Of a DNA stretch of 64,000 bases, positions 9,743-18,821 are shown one piece after another. Position numbers and translations under genes: made by a program. The DNA is from Xanthobacteraceae bacterium (GTDB lineage Bacteria; Pseudomonadota; Alphaproteobacteria; Rhizobiales; Xanthobacteraceae), in assembly GCA_019750915.1 (NCBI GenBank), contig JAIENY010000004.1:173073-237072 (forward strand), in the 5' to 3' direction. The notes under the pieces are model-generated. The model did not search any database. It was given only the letters and a program-made list of their open reading frames with translations, and was not told the origin of the DNA. Position 1 is the first letter of the stretch; every line of letters starts with the position of its first letter.

Positions 9743-9813
9743 ACCGGCCAGTCTGGCGAATATAGGTCTGGCCGGAGGGGTAAAGAAAAAGAATCCTCCG
9801 CCAGGGCTTCCCG

Positions 9814-9842
9814 GCGACAGCTTTGTGCTCCGAAGCTGTCGC
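9814..9842. terminator. Possible terminator hairpin after the yeiH-like gene
   Basis: A 10-bp perfect stem (GCGACAGCTT / AAGCTGTCGC) around a 9-nt loop, about 70 nt past the exporter stop. No clear U-tract follows on either strand, so it may instead be an RNA-stability element. Confidence 0.35.
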
Positions 9843-9916
9843 ATTATGCAGCTTCCTTTCCTTGAAACCATTGATTTAACGATACAAATTGACGTCACCA
9901 ATACAAGGTGACTGTC

Positions 9917-10195
9917 ATGACCAAGCACGCCAGCCTCTCCGAATTTTTCGATAAGTATCCGAGCGTCGGCCACCGTGCACCGCTGGGCGTTAACGAGCAG
10001 GAATTGTCGAACTGGGCCGGACAATCGGTTTCGGCCAAGCACAAGTCCGGCGTCGGGCGCCTCGGCACGTTGGCCTTTTGGACGGTCATCGCGGGCCTGC
10101 TGATCGCCCGCTTCTTCGTCATCGACCCTGCGAAATTGCGTCCCGTCGAGACCTCAAATCCGGTTACCGTTTCGCAGTCTGCGCTGAGCCGTTGA
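9917..10195 (+). CDS. Small membrane protein of unknown function
   Basis: A 92-aa ORF with an AAGGTG ribosome site 6-7 nt before ATG 9917 (a GTG 9 nt upstream is the alternative). One hydrophobic helix lies near the C-terminal third (about residues 50-70), with a basic, hydrophilic N-terminal part; a single-pass protein is likely. It is followed within 30 nt by a strong terminator, which supports a stand-alone transcription unit. I recognise no family or function. Confidence 0.6.
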   Translation: MTKHASLSEFFDKYPSVGHRAPLGVNEQELSNWAGQSVSAKHKSGVGRLGTLAFWTVIAGLLIARFFVIDPAKLRPVETSNPVTVSQSALSR

Positions 10196-10224
10196 CAAGT
10201 CATCGCCCGCTTTGAATTAAATTA

Positions 10225-10259
10225 AAACGGCCCTGCGAGATCATCTCGCAGGGCCGTTT
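10225..10259. terminator. Bidirectional intrinsic terminator
   Basis: A 16-bp perfect stem (AAACGGCCCTGCGAGA with its complement) and a 3-nt loop, with A/T-rich ends on both sides. It separates the small ORF from the converging RND transporter gene and can end both transcripts. Confidence 0.88.
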
Positions 10260-10281
10260 CCTTGATACGACGTCCTTGACG

Positions 10282-13200
10282 TCAGTGCGGCTTCGTCTCC
10301 AGCTTCTTGTAAGACCGGCCGTTTCTGGCTGAAAAGGCGGCCCGCACTTTCTTTCCGGCCGTCTGCACGACGACATAGAAAGCAGGCGTAAACAGCAATC
10401 CGAACACTGTCACTCCGAGCATCCCGAAGAACACCGCCGTTCCGAGAGACTGGCGCATTTCCGAACCTGCGCCAGTGGCGACGACAAGCGGAGCGACGCC
10501 GAGAATAAAGGCGAACGAGGTCATCAGGATCGGACGCAATCTGGTGCGCGCCGCGCGTACGGCCGCATCCACCGGGGATGCCCCCTCCTCTTCTGCCTGA
10601 CGTGCAAACTCAACGATCAGAATCGCGTTCTTCGCAGCTAGGCCTACCAAAACGACGAACCCAATCTGGGCCAGAACGTCGATCGGCATGTTGCGGGTCA
10701 GAAGACCCGTCACCGACGCCAGCAGACACATTGGAACGATCATCACGACCGCCAGCGGCAACTTCCAGCTCTCATACTGGGCGGCCAGAACGAGGAACAC
10801 GAACAACGCGGCTGCGCCGAAGATGAGGATCGTCGGCGTGCCCCGCTGTTGCTGCTGAAACGCAAGCTCGGTCCACTCGAAACCGATGCCCGGCGGAAGA
10901 ACCTCATGCGCGAGCTCTTCCATCCGATGCAGTGCCGACCCCGTTGCAACGTCAGGCGCAGCAACTCCCATCACCTCCGCCGCGGGGAACAGGTTGTACC
11001 GCGGCACTCGGTAAGGTGCGTTCTCATAGTTCAACTTCGCGACCGTACCGACCGGAACCATTTCCCCTGACGTATTGCGCGCTTTCAAACGCCCGATGTC
11101 AGAAGGATCCATCCTGAACTTTCCGTCGGCCTGCGCGATGACCTGATAGGTCCTGCCGAGAAAATTGAAGTCATTGACGTATTGCGAGCCGAGATAAACC
11201 TGCAGCGTCGAGAATACGTCGGTCGGAGTAAGACCAACCTTCTCCGCTTTCTCGCGGTCGATATCGGCGTAGACCGACGGAGAGCGTGTACTAAATAGCG
11301 TGAACACGCCGGCGAAATGCGGATCCTTGTTGGCGGCAGCCACCATTTCCTGGCTGGCTTTGGCAAGAGCGGCGGAGCCCAGGCCTGCCCTGTCCTGCAA
11401 CATCATTTTGAATCCGCCTGCGTTGCCGATGCCCTGCACCGGCGGCGGAGGAATCGTCAACACATAAGCATCCTTGATCACCGACAGCCGCTTGCGCAAG
11501 TCAGCCAGCACGGTGGCGGCGGTGACACCCTCGACATCGTGGTTGTAGAGGGACGGCAGCGCCGAGAAGATCGTTCCGGCGTTCGACGATATTGTGAACG
11601 TGGTTGCGTCCAGACCCGCAAATGGCGCCACATGCTCGACGCCACGTGTCGACAGGATGATCTCGATTGCCTGCTTGACCACGGCCTCCGTTCTCTGAAG
11701 CGTCGCACCCGCCGGAAGCTGGACAACCGTGATAAGATATCCCTGATCCTGCTCCGGAATAAATCCCGTCGGCGCGCGCGCAAACTGCACGCCTGTCGCT
11801 CCAATCAGCAATACATACGCGGCGAGCACCACACCCAGCGTCTGGACCAATCGCCGCGTCATGCGACCGTACGCCGTCGACAGCCACTCAAAGCCGAAAT
11901 TGAAGCGATCGAAACCACTCTTGATAATCCGCGCAATCCAGGTGCTCTGATCGTTGTGCTCGGATTGATGTGCGCGAAACAAAACAGCGCAGAGAGCTGG
12001 GCTGAGCGTCAGCGAAACAAAGCACGAGATGATGGTCGATGCCGCGATCGTCACCGCGAATTGCCGAAAGAATTCGCCGGTGATTCCAGACAGGAAGGCG
12101 GAAGGTACAAACACGGCACACAAGGTCAGCGCGATGGAGATCAATGCACCACCGACCTCGTCCATCGTGACTTGAGCAGCTTCTTTCGGAGACAAACCCC
12201 GTTCGAGGTTGCGCTCGACGTTCTCCACCACGACGATAGCATCGTCGACGACGATTCCGACCGCCAGCACGAGCCCGAACAACGAGAGGTTGTTGAGCGA
12301 AATTCCGACCGCGTAGAGAATCGTGAATGTTCCCACGAGCGAAACCGGAATCGCGATCACCGGAATAATCGCCGCGCGCCAGCTTTGCAGGAACAAAAAC
12401 ACCACGCCAACCACAAGAAGGATGGCGATGAAAATCGTCGTGATCACCTCATCGACCGATTTTCCGACGAAAACGGTCGGATCGTAAATAACCTTATATT
12501 CAACGCCGGGCGGGAAGTCCTTTGCCAGCGTTTTTACGGTCGCAAGAACTTCGTGCTCGACCGCAAGGGAGTTGGCGCCAGGCTGCGCGAATATCAGCAA
12601 CGGAAGACCGGGACCTCTATCCATAAAGGCTGTCGAGCCGTAGTCGGCCGCACCGATTTCAACACGTCCGACATCCTTCAGGCGTGTGACACGCCCCTCG
12701 GAGTCTGATTTGAGCAGCACGTCGGCGAACTGTTCCGGTGTCGACAACCGGCCCAAGGTCTGAACATTCAACTGGTAGGCGTATTTCGACGCCGTCGGCG
12801 GCTGATTAAGTACGCCCGCGGAGACCTGGACGTTCTGTGCTCGCAGCGCGGCCAGCACTTCACCCGCGCTCAGATTATGCGCCGCCACCTTGTCAGGATC
12901 GAGCCAGATGCGCATGGCGTATTCGCGCGCGCCCTGAAAGGTCACGTCGCCAACGCCCGGCAAGCGAGCCAGAATATCCTTCACATGCAATGTGGCGTAG
13001 TTCGACAGATAAAGCAGATCTCTTGAACTGTCGGGCGAGTAAAGGTGGACGGCGAGCAGGATGTTCGGCGTTGCCTTGCGCACCTGAACCCCGAGCCGCT
13101 GCACGTCTTCCGGAAGCCGCGGCAGAGCATCCTGCACGCGGTTCTGCGTCAGCATTTGCGCGACGTTCAGGTCGGTTCCGATCCTGAAGGTCACAGTCAC

Positions 13201-13473
13201 CGTCAGCTTGCCGTCGCCCGTCGACTGGCTGTTCATATACAGCATGCTTTCCACGCCGTTGATCTGCTGTTCCAACGGAGTGGCAACCGTCTTGGAGACG
13301 GTTTCAGCGGATGCGCCAGGATACTGGGTCGTAATCTGAACTGTTGGCGGCACGATCTCGGGATACTGGGAGATCGGCAGGATCACCAACGCACCCAAAC
13401 CGATCAGCGTCACGAATGTACTGAGGACGGTCGCAAAAATCGGTCGGTCAATAAAGATTCGTGAGAGCGACAT
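10282..13473 (-). CDS. RND multidrug efflux permease (HAE1 family)
   Basis: An inner-membrane proton-driven pump of 1063 aa, the typical AcrB/MexF length. The N-terminus (RIFIDRPIFATVLS) and the helix-4 motif GIVVDDAIVVVENVER, with the paired aspartates of proton relay, are intact, and there are two large periplasmic loops in the repeated halves. It lies 14 nt downstream of its adaptor gene on the same strand. No outer-membrane channel is encoded here, so a TolC-like protein from elsewhere is presumably used. Expression is likely controlled by the divergent TetR repressor at 14888. Substrates cannot be told from the sequence. Confidence 0.95.
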   Translation of the reverse strand: MSLSRIFIDRPIFATVLSTFVTLIGLGALVILPISQYPEIVPPTVQITTQYPGASAETVSKTVATPLEQQINGVESMLYMNSQSTGDGKLTVTVTFRIGTDLNVAQMLTQNRVQDALPRLPEDVQRLGVQVRKATPNILLAVHLYSPDSSRDLLYLSNYATLHVKDILARLPGVGDVTFQGAREYAMRIWLDPDKVAAHNLSAGEVLAALRAQNVQVSAGVLNQPPTASKYAYQLNVQTLGRLSTPEQFADVLLKSDSEGRVTRLKDVGRVEIGAADYGSTAFMDRGPGLPLLIFAQPGANSLAVEHEVLATVKTLAKDFPPGVEYKVIYDPTVFVGKSVDEVITTIFIAILLVVGVVFLFLQSWRAAIIPVIAIPVSLVGTFTILYAVGISLNNLSLFGLVLAVGIVVDDAIVVVENVERNLERGLSPKEAAQVTMDEVGGALISIALTLCAVFVPSAFLSGITGEFFRQFAVTIAASTIISCFVSLTLSPALCAVLFRAHQSEHNDQSTWIARIIKSGFDRFNFGFEWLSTAYGRMTRRLVQTLGVVLAAYVLLIGATGVQFARAPTGFIPEQDQGYLITVVQLPAGATLQRTEAVVKQAIEIILSTRGVEHVAPFAGLDATTFTISSNAGTIFSALPSLYNHDVEGVTAATVLADLRKRLSVIKDAYVLTIPPPPVQGIGNAGGFKMMLQDRAGLGSAALAKASQEMVAAANKDPHFAGVFTLFSTRSPSVYADIDREKAEKVGLTPTDVFSTLQVYLGSQYVNDFNFLGRTYQVIAQADGKFRMDPSDIGRLKARNTSGEMVPVGTVAKLNYENAPYRVPRYNLFPAAEVMGVAAPDVATGSALHRMEELAHEVLPPGIGFEWTELAFQQQQRGTPTILIFGAAALFVFLVLAAQYESWKLPLAVVMIVPMCLLASVTGLLTRNMPIDVLAQIGFVVLVGLAAKNAILIVEFARQAEEEGASPVDAAVRAARTRLRPILMTSFAFILGVAPLVVATGAGSEMRQSLGTAVFFGMLGVTVFGLLFTPAFYVVVQTAGKKVRAAFSARNGRSYKKLETKPH

Positions 13474-13487
13474 GTGAAATCCCTCCC

Positions 13488-14732
13488 CTAGCCGTCAACC
13501 GCGTGATCGAAGGTGATCGAACCCTCGTCCGGGGCGACCTTGGTTCCCGGTATCGCGCGCCCGAAGCCGCCGACCACGACATTATCGTTCGTATTCAATC
13601 CCGAACGAACGATTCGAAGGCCACCACGCAAATCACCAATCTCAACAATTTTAGGGGTTACCGTTCCGTCCGGAGCGACCGTCATGACGATATGCTGGGA
13701 CTGATCGAGGATCACGGCCGCATCCGGAATCATCAGCACGGAGGCCGGAGGAGACACCGCCAGTTGCAACCGCGCAAACTGACCCGGAGCAAGAAAAAGA
13801 TCAGAATTCTGCAGCGTTGCGCGCGCGTGGATCGTTCCACTGGAGCGGTCCAGTGCGTTGTCGACAAAGTCCAACGTACCTTCGCGCCCGAGCTTGTTCT
13901 CGTCACTCAGACCAACAACCACACGGTTCGCGAGGTTGGCGGACGCGTGCTCCCGTGCCCGAGTGAAAGCGAGATAGTCCGATTCGCTCATATCGAAATC
14001 GAGATAAATCGGATCGAGCGACACCAGAGTCGCCAACAAGGTTGTCGGACTGACCGCCGCACGGCTGCCGGCGATCAGGCTGCCCAGCGAGACCTGACGT
14101 GCGCCAATGCGCCCCGTGAATGGCGCCGTCACACGGCAATATTCGAGGTCGAGTTCAGCGTCCTTGATCCTCGCCTTGGCATCTTCAACGGCAGCCAGTG
14201 CCGAGTCGGTGTCATTTGTCCGCTGGTCGACCGTCTCTTGCGACGCAAACTCGTTACGGCGCAGCGATTGAGCCCGCGACAACTGGGTGTTCGCAAGCGC
14301 CACGCGCGCGTTGGCGGCCTGCAACTGTGCCCGCGCCTCAGCCAGCTTGATTTCGTAAGGTCGCGGATCGATCACAAAAAGAAGATCGCCCTTGTGGACG
14401 ATCTGGCCATCCCGAAAATGAATCTCGGTCAGCGTGCCGCCGACCTGTGCACGCAACTCCACCCGGTCGATTGCCGAAAACTGGCCAAGAAAACCGAGAC
14501 GGCGATCAACATCTCGCTGAAGCGGCTTGCTGACGGTGACATGGGCCAAAGGCGCTGCCGGGGTGGCCGTCTGTGGCCGCTGGAAATACCGGAACCCGCC
14601 CCAGACCGCGCCAAGAGCAACGACCGCGATGCCGACAAACAGAAGCTTGCGACCCAGCCCCGAGGGTTGATCCGCTCCTGCTACCTGGGAGTCGGCAGCC
14701 TCGATCTCCGAGCGTTTGGTAAAATCGTCCAT
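13488..14732 (-). CDS. RND periplasmic adaptor (membrane fusion protein)
   Basis: A 414-aa HlyD/AcrA-type adaptor. A hydrophilic N-terminal segment of about 25 residues precedes one membrane anchor (about residues 28-46). Then come a lipoyl half (VSKPLQRDV onward), a long alpha-helical hairpin rich in Ala, Gln and Arg (about residues 130-200), and beta-barrel and proximal domains. It bridges the RND pump to an outer-membrane channel and is first in the adaptor-pump operon. The N-terminal anchor without a lipobox cysteine indicates a membrane-tethered rather than lipoprotein adaptor. Confidence 0.93.
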   Translation of the reverse strand: MDDFTKRSEIEAADSQVAGADQPSGLGRKLLFVGIAVVALGAVWGGFRYFQRPQTATPAAPLAHVTVSKPLQRDVDRRLGFLGQFSAIDRVELRAQVGGTLTEIHFRDGQIVHKGDLLFVIDPRPYEIKLAEARAQLQAANARVALANTQLSRAQSLRRNEFASQETVDQRTNDTDSALAAVEDAKARIKDAELDLEYCRVTAPFTGRIGARQVSLGSLIAGSRAAVSPTTLLATLVSLDPIYLDFDMSESDYLAFTRAREHASANLANRVVVGLSDENKLGREGTLDFVDNALDRSSGTIHARATLQNSDLFLAPGQFARLQLAVSPPASVLMIPDAAVILDQSQHIVMTVAPDGTVTPKIVEIGDLRGGLRIVRSGLNTNDNVVVGGFGRAIPGTKVAPDEGSITFDHAVDG

Positions 14733-14786
14733 GACGGGGCCTCACCACTTCAATTAATTTTGTGAATGTCCCCGAGCGTTCCCCAC

Positions 14787-14823
14787 TCATTCCAACGAGT
14801 TTTTCTCTTTATTTCTGGAATGA
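14787..14823. promoter_or_regulatory. Inverted repeat in the pump/TetR intergenic region
   Basis: Arms TCATTCCA (14787-14794) and TGGAATGA (14816-14823) form an 8-bp inverted repeat separated by 21 nt, between the divergent adaptor and TetR genes. It is a candidate operator for the TetR protein, although the spacing is wider than typical TetR sites. Confidence 0.35.
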
Positions 14824-14887
14824 TCGTTCTATATGTTCACCGCAACTACAATGAAAGAGCACTGACGTCAATAATTTTGGATCGATC

Positions 14888-15526
14888 ATGCCAAAAATAG
14901 CGAAGCCCGTAAAACGCGGCCGCGGTCGGCCGAAGACATTCGATCGTGACCAAGCCCTTGATGTCGCGATGAAAATGTTTTGGGATCGAGGTTTCGAGGG
15001 CACCAATCTCGACGATCTGATCGGCGCCATGGGGATAAGTTGCTCGAGCTTCTATAATACCTTCGAGAGCAAGGAGCAGCTCTACCATGAGGCCACGGAG
15101 ACTTATCTGACTTCAGCGAGTGACTGGTTTTTGGGCGAGTTAAACGGGCCGGGCAAAGACACCAGGACCGCGATCGAAGACGTGCTGCATGCCTCCGCCA
15201 AACAATACACATGCAAGGATGGCCCTTGCGGCTGCATGATCGCATTGGCCGGAACACACCTCGCCCCCGAGCTAAACTCCGTTCGCGAAATGATGTCGGG
15301 TCAGCGGAAACTGAGCCAATCGACATTCGCGGCACGGATTCGCAGAGGCATCAAGGAAGGCGACGTGCCCGTGGGCACAAAGGTTGACGCGCTCGCGACC
15401 TATTACAGCGCGGTGTCACAGGGTATGGCCGTTCAGGCCCGCGACGGAGCAACCCGAAAACAACTCCAAGAGATCGTTGATCTGGCCATGCAAGCGTGGC
15501 CGGTCGTCGCTGTTGCCGCCAAGTAA
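14888..15526 (+). CDS. TetR/AcrR-family transcriptional regulator
   Basis: A 212-aa regulator with a basic N-terminal tail, a TetR DNA-binding domain (about residues 15-60: helix pair followed by SCSSFYNTFESKEQLY) and a C-terminal ligand domain containing several cysteines (CKDGPCGC near residue 110). It is divergent from the RND adaptor gene, the usual position of a local efflux repressor, so it very likely represses the pump and itself. The cysteine cluster could suggest redox or electrophile sensing, but this is speculative. Confidence 0.9.
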   Translation: MPKIAKPVKRGRGRPKTFDRDQALDVAMKMFWDRGFEGTNLDDLIGAMGISCSSFYNTFESKEQLYHEATETYLTSASDWFLGELNGPGKDTRTAIEDVLHASAKQYTCKDGPCGCMIALAGTHLAPELNSVREMMSGQRKLSQSTFAARIRRGIKEGDVPVGTKVDALATYYSAVSQGMAVQARDGATRKQLQEIVDLAMQAWPVVAVAAK

Positions 15527-15785
15527 AGATAGCATTCCGCAAAAGTGCGCGCGCCGCATCACGCGCCGTTGGTTCGCGCTGCATCGCGAGGCACCCGCTA
15601 CCGGAAAAAAACGGCCTATAAGACACATTGTTATAAGCATCACGATTCATATCGAATCAAATTGCTGATGCCTTTGGAATTGGCTGCGATTGGCGCATGG
15701 AGCCTGCCCGCACCGGCACCTAACAGGCAACATCACTGATGATGTAAGGTTACGCGAATTCACCGTTTACCGATCAGGAATTGAA

Positions 15786-16979
15786 ATGACGTCTGCGCAA
15801 TCCCCGGTTCGCCCGGCGCTCGCTATCTTCGCGCTGGCCATCGGCGCTTTTGCTATTGGCACAACGGAATTTGCGACGATGACGTTGTTGCCGTTGTTTG
15901 CGGCGGATTTACACATCGATGCACCGACCGCGGGGCACGTCATCAGTGCGTATGCGCTTGGTGTCGTTGTCGGCGCCCCTATTATCGCCTCGATCTCGGC
16001 CAGAATGGAAAAGCGGCGCGTGCTGATCCTGCTCATGGCAGTGTTTGCCCTTGCCAACGGCCTGACGGCATTTGCGCCGACTTATGGCTCGATGATGTTG
16101 TTTCGATTCATTAGCGGATTGCCTCACGGCGCTTATTTTGGAGCCGCCGCCATCGTCGCTTCGGCGCTCGTGCCACGATCGAAACGCACACAGGCGGTTG
16201 GGCGGATGTTTCTCGGCCTGACCGTTGCGACGATCTTCGGCGTGCCAGCGGCGAACTGGCTGGGACAGGCCGTCGGCTGGCGTTGGAGTTTCTCCGTCGT
16301 CGCCACCATTGCCGTGACAGCGATGGTCATGATCAGCCGATTCGCGCCGATCCATCCTGCCGATCCGGAGACCAATCCAATACGCGAGCTGAGTGCACTT
16401 CGCCGCGGTCAGGTCTGGCTCACGCTGGCGACCGGCGCGATCGGGTTCGGCGGCTTGTTCGCCGTCTACACCTACACTGCATCCGCGCTTCTCGATGTGA
16501 CACACGTGTCAGCATATTTCATACCGGTCGTCATGGCGGCGTTCGGGGTCGGCTTCACCGCCGGCAACATTGTGGTGCCCTACTTCGCCGATCGTGCATT
16601 GATGCCAACAGCCGGTGCGCTGTTGATCTGGAGTGCGGCAGCGCTTGCGTGGTTTCCATCCGCTCTTCAGCATCCCGCTACGATGGCGCTCGACGCATTC
16701 CTGATCGGAATCGGCGGTGCGCTCGGCACGGTTCTTCAGATTCGACTGATGGATGTATCCGGCCACGCGCAGGCCTTGTCCGCCGCGCTGAACCACTCGG
16801 CGTTCAATACCGCAAATGCGCTTGGCCCCTGGCTTGCTGGAATAACGATCGCCGCGGGCTACGGCTGGGCCTCTGCCGGATGGGTCGGCTGCGCCCTGGC
16901 GCTTGCCGGCCTTGTTTTCTGGGCAATCTCCGTGCTCGCTGAAAACATGAGCGATGCCGCACAGGCCGTAAAAAAATAA
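15786..16979 (+). CDS. MFS transporter, arabinose-efflux-permease (AraJ/YdhP) type
   Basis: A major-facilitator exporter of about 397 aa with twelve hydrophobic segments. The N-terminal helix carries the IGTTEFATMTLLP motif typical of the DHA1 AraJ/YdhP/NepI-like exporters. I place the start at ATG 15786; the in-frame extension to 15690 adds 32 residues that do not look like a transporter N-terminus. It follows the TetR gene by 260 nt on the same strand and may belong to the same drug-resistance neighbourhood. The substrate is unknown. Confidence 0.88.
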   Translation: MTSAQSPVRPALAIFALAIGAFAIGTTEFATMTLLPLFAADLHIDAPTAGHVISAYALGVVVGAPIIASISARMEKRRVLILLMAVFALANGLTAFAPTYGSMMLFRFISGLPHGAYFGAAAIVASALVPRSKRTQAVGRMFLGLTVATIFGVPAANWLGQAVGWRWSFSVVATIAVTAMVMISRFAPIHPADPETNPIRELSALRRGQVWLTLATGAIGFGGLFAVYTYTASALLDVTHVSAYFIPVVMAAFGVGFTAGNIVVPYFADRALMPTAGALLIWSAAALAWFPSALQHPATMALDAFLIGIGGALGTVLQIRLMDVSGHAQALSAALNHSAFNTANALGPWLAGITIAAGYGWASAGWVGCALALAGLVFWAISVLAENMSDAAQAVKK

Positions 16980-16983
16980 CATC

Positions 16984-17010
16984 GCAGCAAAGCAAAAGTC
17001 GTCTTGCTGC
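16984..17010. terminator. Weak hairpin between the converging MFS and tonB genes
   Basis: A 7-bp stem (GCAGCAA / TTGCTGC) with a 13-nt loop between converging stop codons. On the minus strand a T-rich run follows a few bases later. A plausible but weak shared terminator. Confidence 0.35.
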
Positions 17011-17029
17011 AATGCCGCCCTGGTATTTT

Positions 17030-17863
17030 TTACCTCACTGAAAATCTGATCGGCACGGTGAAACTCATCGAGCCAACTGTGATCTCCGGCGGAAATGACG
17101 GCATCGGTTGGGCCCGCCGGATCATGGCCATGGTTTCAGCATCGAGGGCGGCATTGCCGGACGAGCGCACCAGCCGGCTGGTGAGAACCTGACCCGCGCG
17201 GCTAATGGTGAAACTGACGATCGGCGTTCCCTGAACACCCGCCGCTCTCTCCGCCGACGGATATTGTTTGTAGCGCTGAAGATGTGCGGCAAGCCGGTCG
17301 CGATAGGATGGAAGAACACTCGCCGCCTCGAGCCCTGATTGCACCGATGCCAATGCCATTGCGCGGTGTTTGGCTTTGGGAGCCGCCGCCGTTCGCGGCG
17401 CCGGCTTTTGTTCAGCCTCTCTCCTTTTCCTGTCGTCGACCTGCTGCTGTCTTTCCTCGGGCTTTGGCTGTTCTTTATGGTGCTCGGCCTTTGCGTCGAA
17501 GGGCTTTGGTTGGCGCTCCTTCTGTGACGACAGAACCACCTCGGCATCCGGCCGCGAGGGTACCTGTTCAACCGTCTGTTCTGCGCGAGCTTCCGACTTA
17601 TCCGGCGGCGCGGACGCCGCATCCGCCCGCTGCATCTGCGGTCCGGGTGAAAGGTCGAGCTGGGTATCGGTGGGGGATACCGGGACCGGCGCTATATCGA
17701 GCACGATCGTCGGACTCGTTGCGCCGGCTGGCGGGGCATCATCCGGCCAATTAATCCAGACCGCGAATAAAGCGCCGTGCAGCGCCAGGACGATCAGCGC
17801 CGACGTGAACCAGCGGCGCAGATCGCCCTGATACTCATCATCAAAAGCGCTCACGGCACTCAT
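17030..17863 (-). CDS. tonB: TonB-family energy transducer
   Basis: A 277-aa protein with one N-terminal membrane anchor (about residues 17-35). A long proline-, lysine- and glutamate-rich periplasmic linker (about residues 45-165) leads to a C-terminal TonB domain (about residues 190-277) containing the YPSxAxxxGxQGTPxVSF signature. It passes proton-motive energy from ExbBD to TonB-dependent receptors. It is the last gene of the minus-strand operon hmuR, haem oxygenase, hutX, tonB, so haem uptake is its likely task. No exbBD genes are in the window. Confidence 0.92.
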   Translation of the reverse strand: MSAVSAFDDEYQGDLRRWFTSALIVLALHGALFAVWINWPDDAPPAGATSPTIVLDIAPVPVSPTDTQLDLSPGPQMQRADAASAPPDKSEARAEQTVEQVPSRPDAEVVLSSQKERQPKPFDAKAEHHKEQPKPEERQQQVDDRKRREAEQKPAPRTAAAPKAKHRAMALASVQSGLEAASVLPSYRDRLAAHLQRYKQYPSAERAAGVQGTPIVSFTISRAGQVLTSRLVRSSGNAALDAETMAMIRRAQPMPSFPPEITVGSMSFTVPIRFSVR

Positions 17864-17875
17864 CGCCGTGTTGAC

Positions 17876-18379
17876 TCAGTTTGAGTGATAAGCCGCGAGA
17901 GCACGAAACCGCGCCATCTGATGGGAATGTAGTGCGCCGCTCTCGTCGCGTCCGACGAATACCTTGTACATGATGCCTCCATCGATATTGATGAACGCAA
18001 CGAACGCCGATGACTTGTTTCTGAAAATCCGTTCGACAAACGCAATCGTCCCGCAACGCTGCGGACGAAAATGACCATGTAAGCCTTTCGGTTGCATCAG
18101 ATTAAAGTAGCCGTGACCCATCTGACCCTTCGGCACGATGCCGGTGAATTCGAAGATCGCGTCGTCGGTGTGGACAATGAATGTTACCTCGCCCCATGCC
18201 GCGATATCCTGCATCACCGCCTCGAACCGGTCGCCAGACACAAAGTGGCGCATCGCGTCCGGCAGCGCTTCGACGATTGCGCGAGGCGTAACACCGCGTT
18301 CACGAGCGGCGTCCTCGATCACAACGCCGGGATTCTCGGCCATATCCTTTCGCAGATCGGCAAGGTCAGCGCTCAGCAT
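17876..18379 (-). CDS. hutX: HutX-type cytoplasmic haem carrier
   Basis: A 167-aa protein of the HutX/HuvX haem-utilisation family (HemS/ChuX-like fold). The HTH-like N-terminal segment (ARERGVTPRAIVEALPD) and the central beta-sheet core with conserved GHFRP and Phe/His residues are recognisable. Members bind haem in the cytoplasm and pass it on for storage or degradation. It lies 12 nt upstream of tonB and 15 nt after the haem-oxygenase gene, all on the minus strand. Confidence 0.88.
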   Translation of the reverse strand: MLSADLADLRKDMAENPGVVIEDAARERGVTPRAIVEALPDAMRHFVSGDRFEAVMQDIAAWGEVTFIVHTDDAIFEFTGIVPKGQMGHGYFNLMQPKGLHGHFRPQRCGTIAFVERIFRNKSSAFVAFINIDGGIMYKVFVGRDESGALHSHQMARFRALAAYHSN

Positions 18380-18394
18380 GATGTCCTCCCCCCT

Positions 18395-18730
18395 TCAAGC
18401 GGCGGCGCTTGCCTTGCGCTCGACCTGGATAACTTCAAATCCCTCGAATTTTGGATGCCCAAGATAGAGGCTGTCGCCGGTTTGGTTGCCTGCGCGTGCG
18501 TGCGCCTTGCGAAATTGCTCGGACTTGGTCCATGCCTCGAAGGAGGCTTTGTCCGCCCACATGGTGTGGGTCGCATAAAGCTGGTGATCATCAGCTGCGG
18601 GTCCGCGCAGCAGATGGAATTCGACGAATCCATCAAGTTCGTTGAGATAAGACTCGCGGGTCGCCCAAAGCGTCTCGAATGCCTCTTCGGAACCCTTCTT
18701 CACCTGAAATCTGTTCATCGCGATAAACAT
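18395..18730 (-). CDS. IsdG-type haem-degrading monooxygenase (HmuD/HmuQ-like)
   Basis: A 111-aa ABM-domain protein. It carries the IsdG catalytic triad at matching positions: Asn6, Trp67 and His77. This family opens the haem ring and releases iron without a classical haem oxygenase fold; rhizobial HmuD and HmuQ are of this kind. It stands between the receptor gene (91 nt upstream) and hutX, giving a logical order of uptake, degradation and carriage. An unrelated antibiotic-biosynthesis monooxygenase is unlikely in this context. Confidence 0.88.
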   Translation of the reverse strand: MFIAMNRFQVKKGSEEAFETLWATRESYLNELDGFVEFHLLRGPAADDHQLYATHTMWADKASFEAWTKSEQFRKAHARAGNQTGDSLYLGHPKFEGFEVIQVERKASAAA

Positions 18731-18821
18731 AATTGTCTCCGTGGCTGGCTGCCTGCTTGCTTATAACAAACGCCTCAACTCAGAGCACAGAAGCGTTTGT
18801 GGATTGGGACGCGCGTTGACG

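Noticed and set aside
11317..12708. 463-aa open frame on the plus strand over the RND pump
   Set aside because: Antisense shadow; low-complexity Arg/His/Asp translation, no ribosome site, and the RND gene is intact.
13461..14765. 434-aa open frame on the plus strand over the adaptor gene
   Set aside because: Antisense shadow of the membrane-fusion protein gene.
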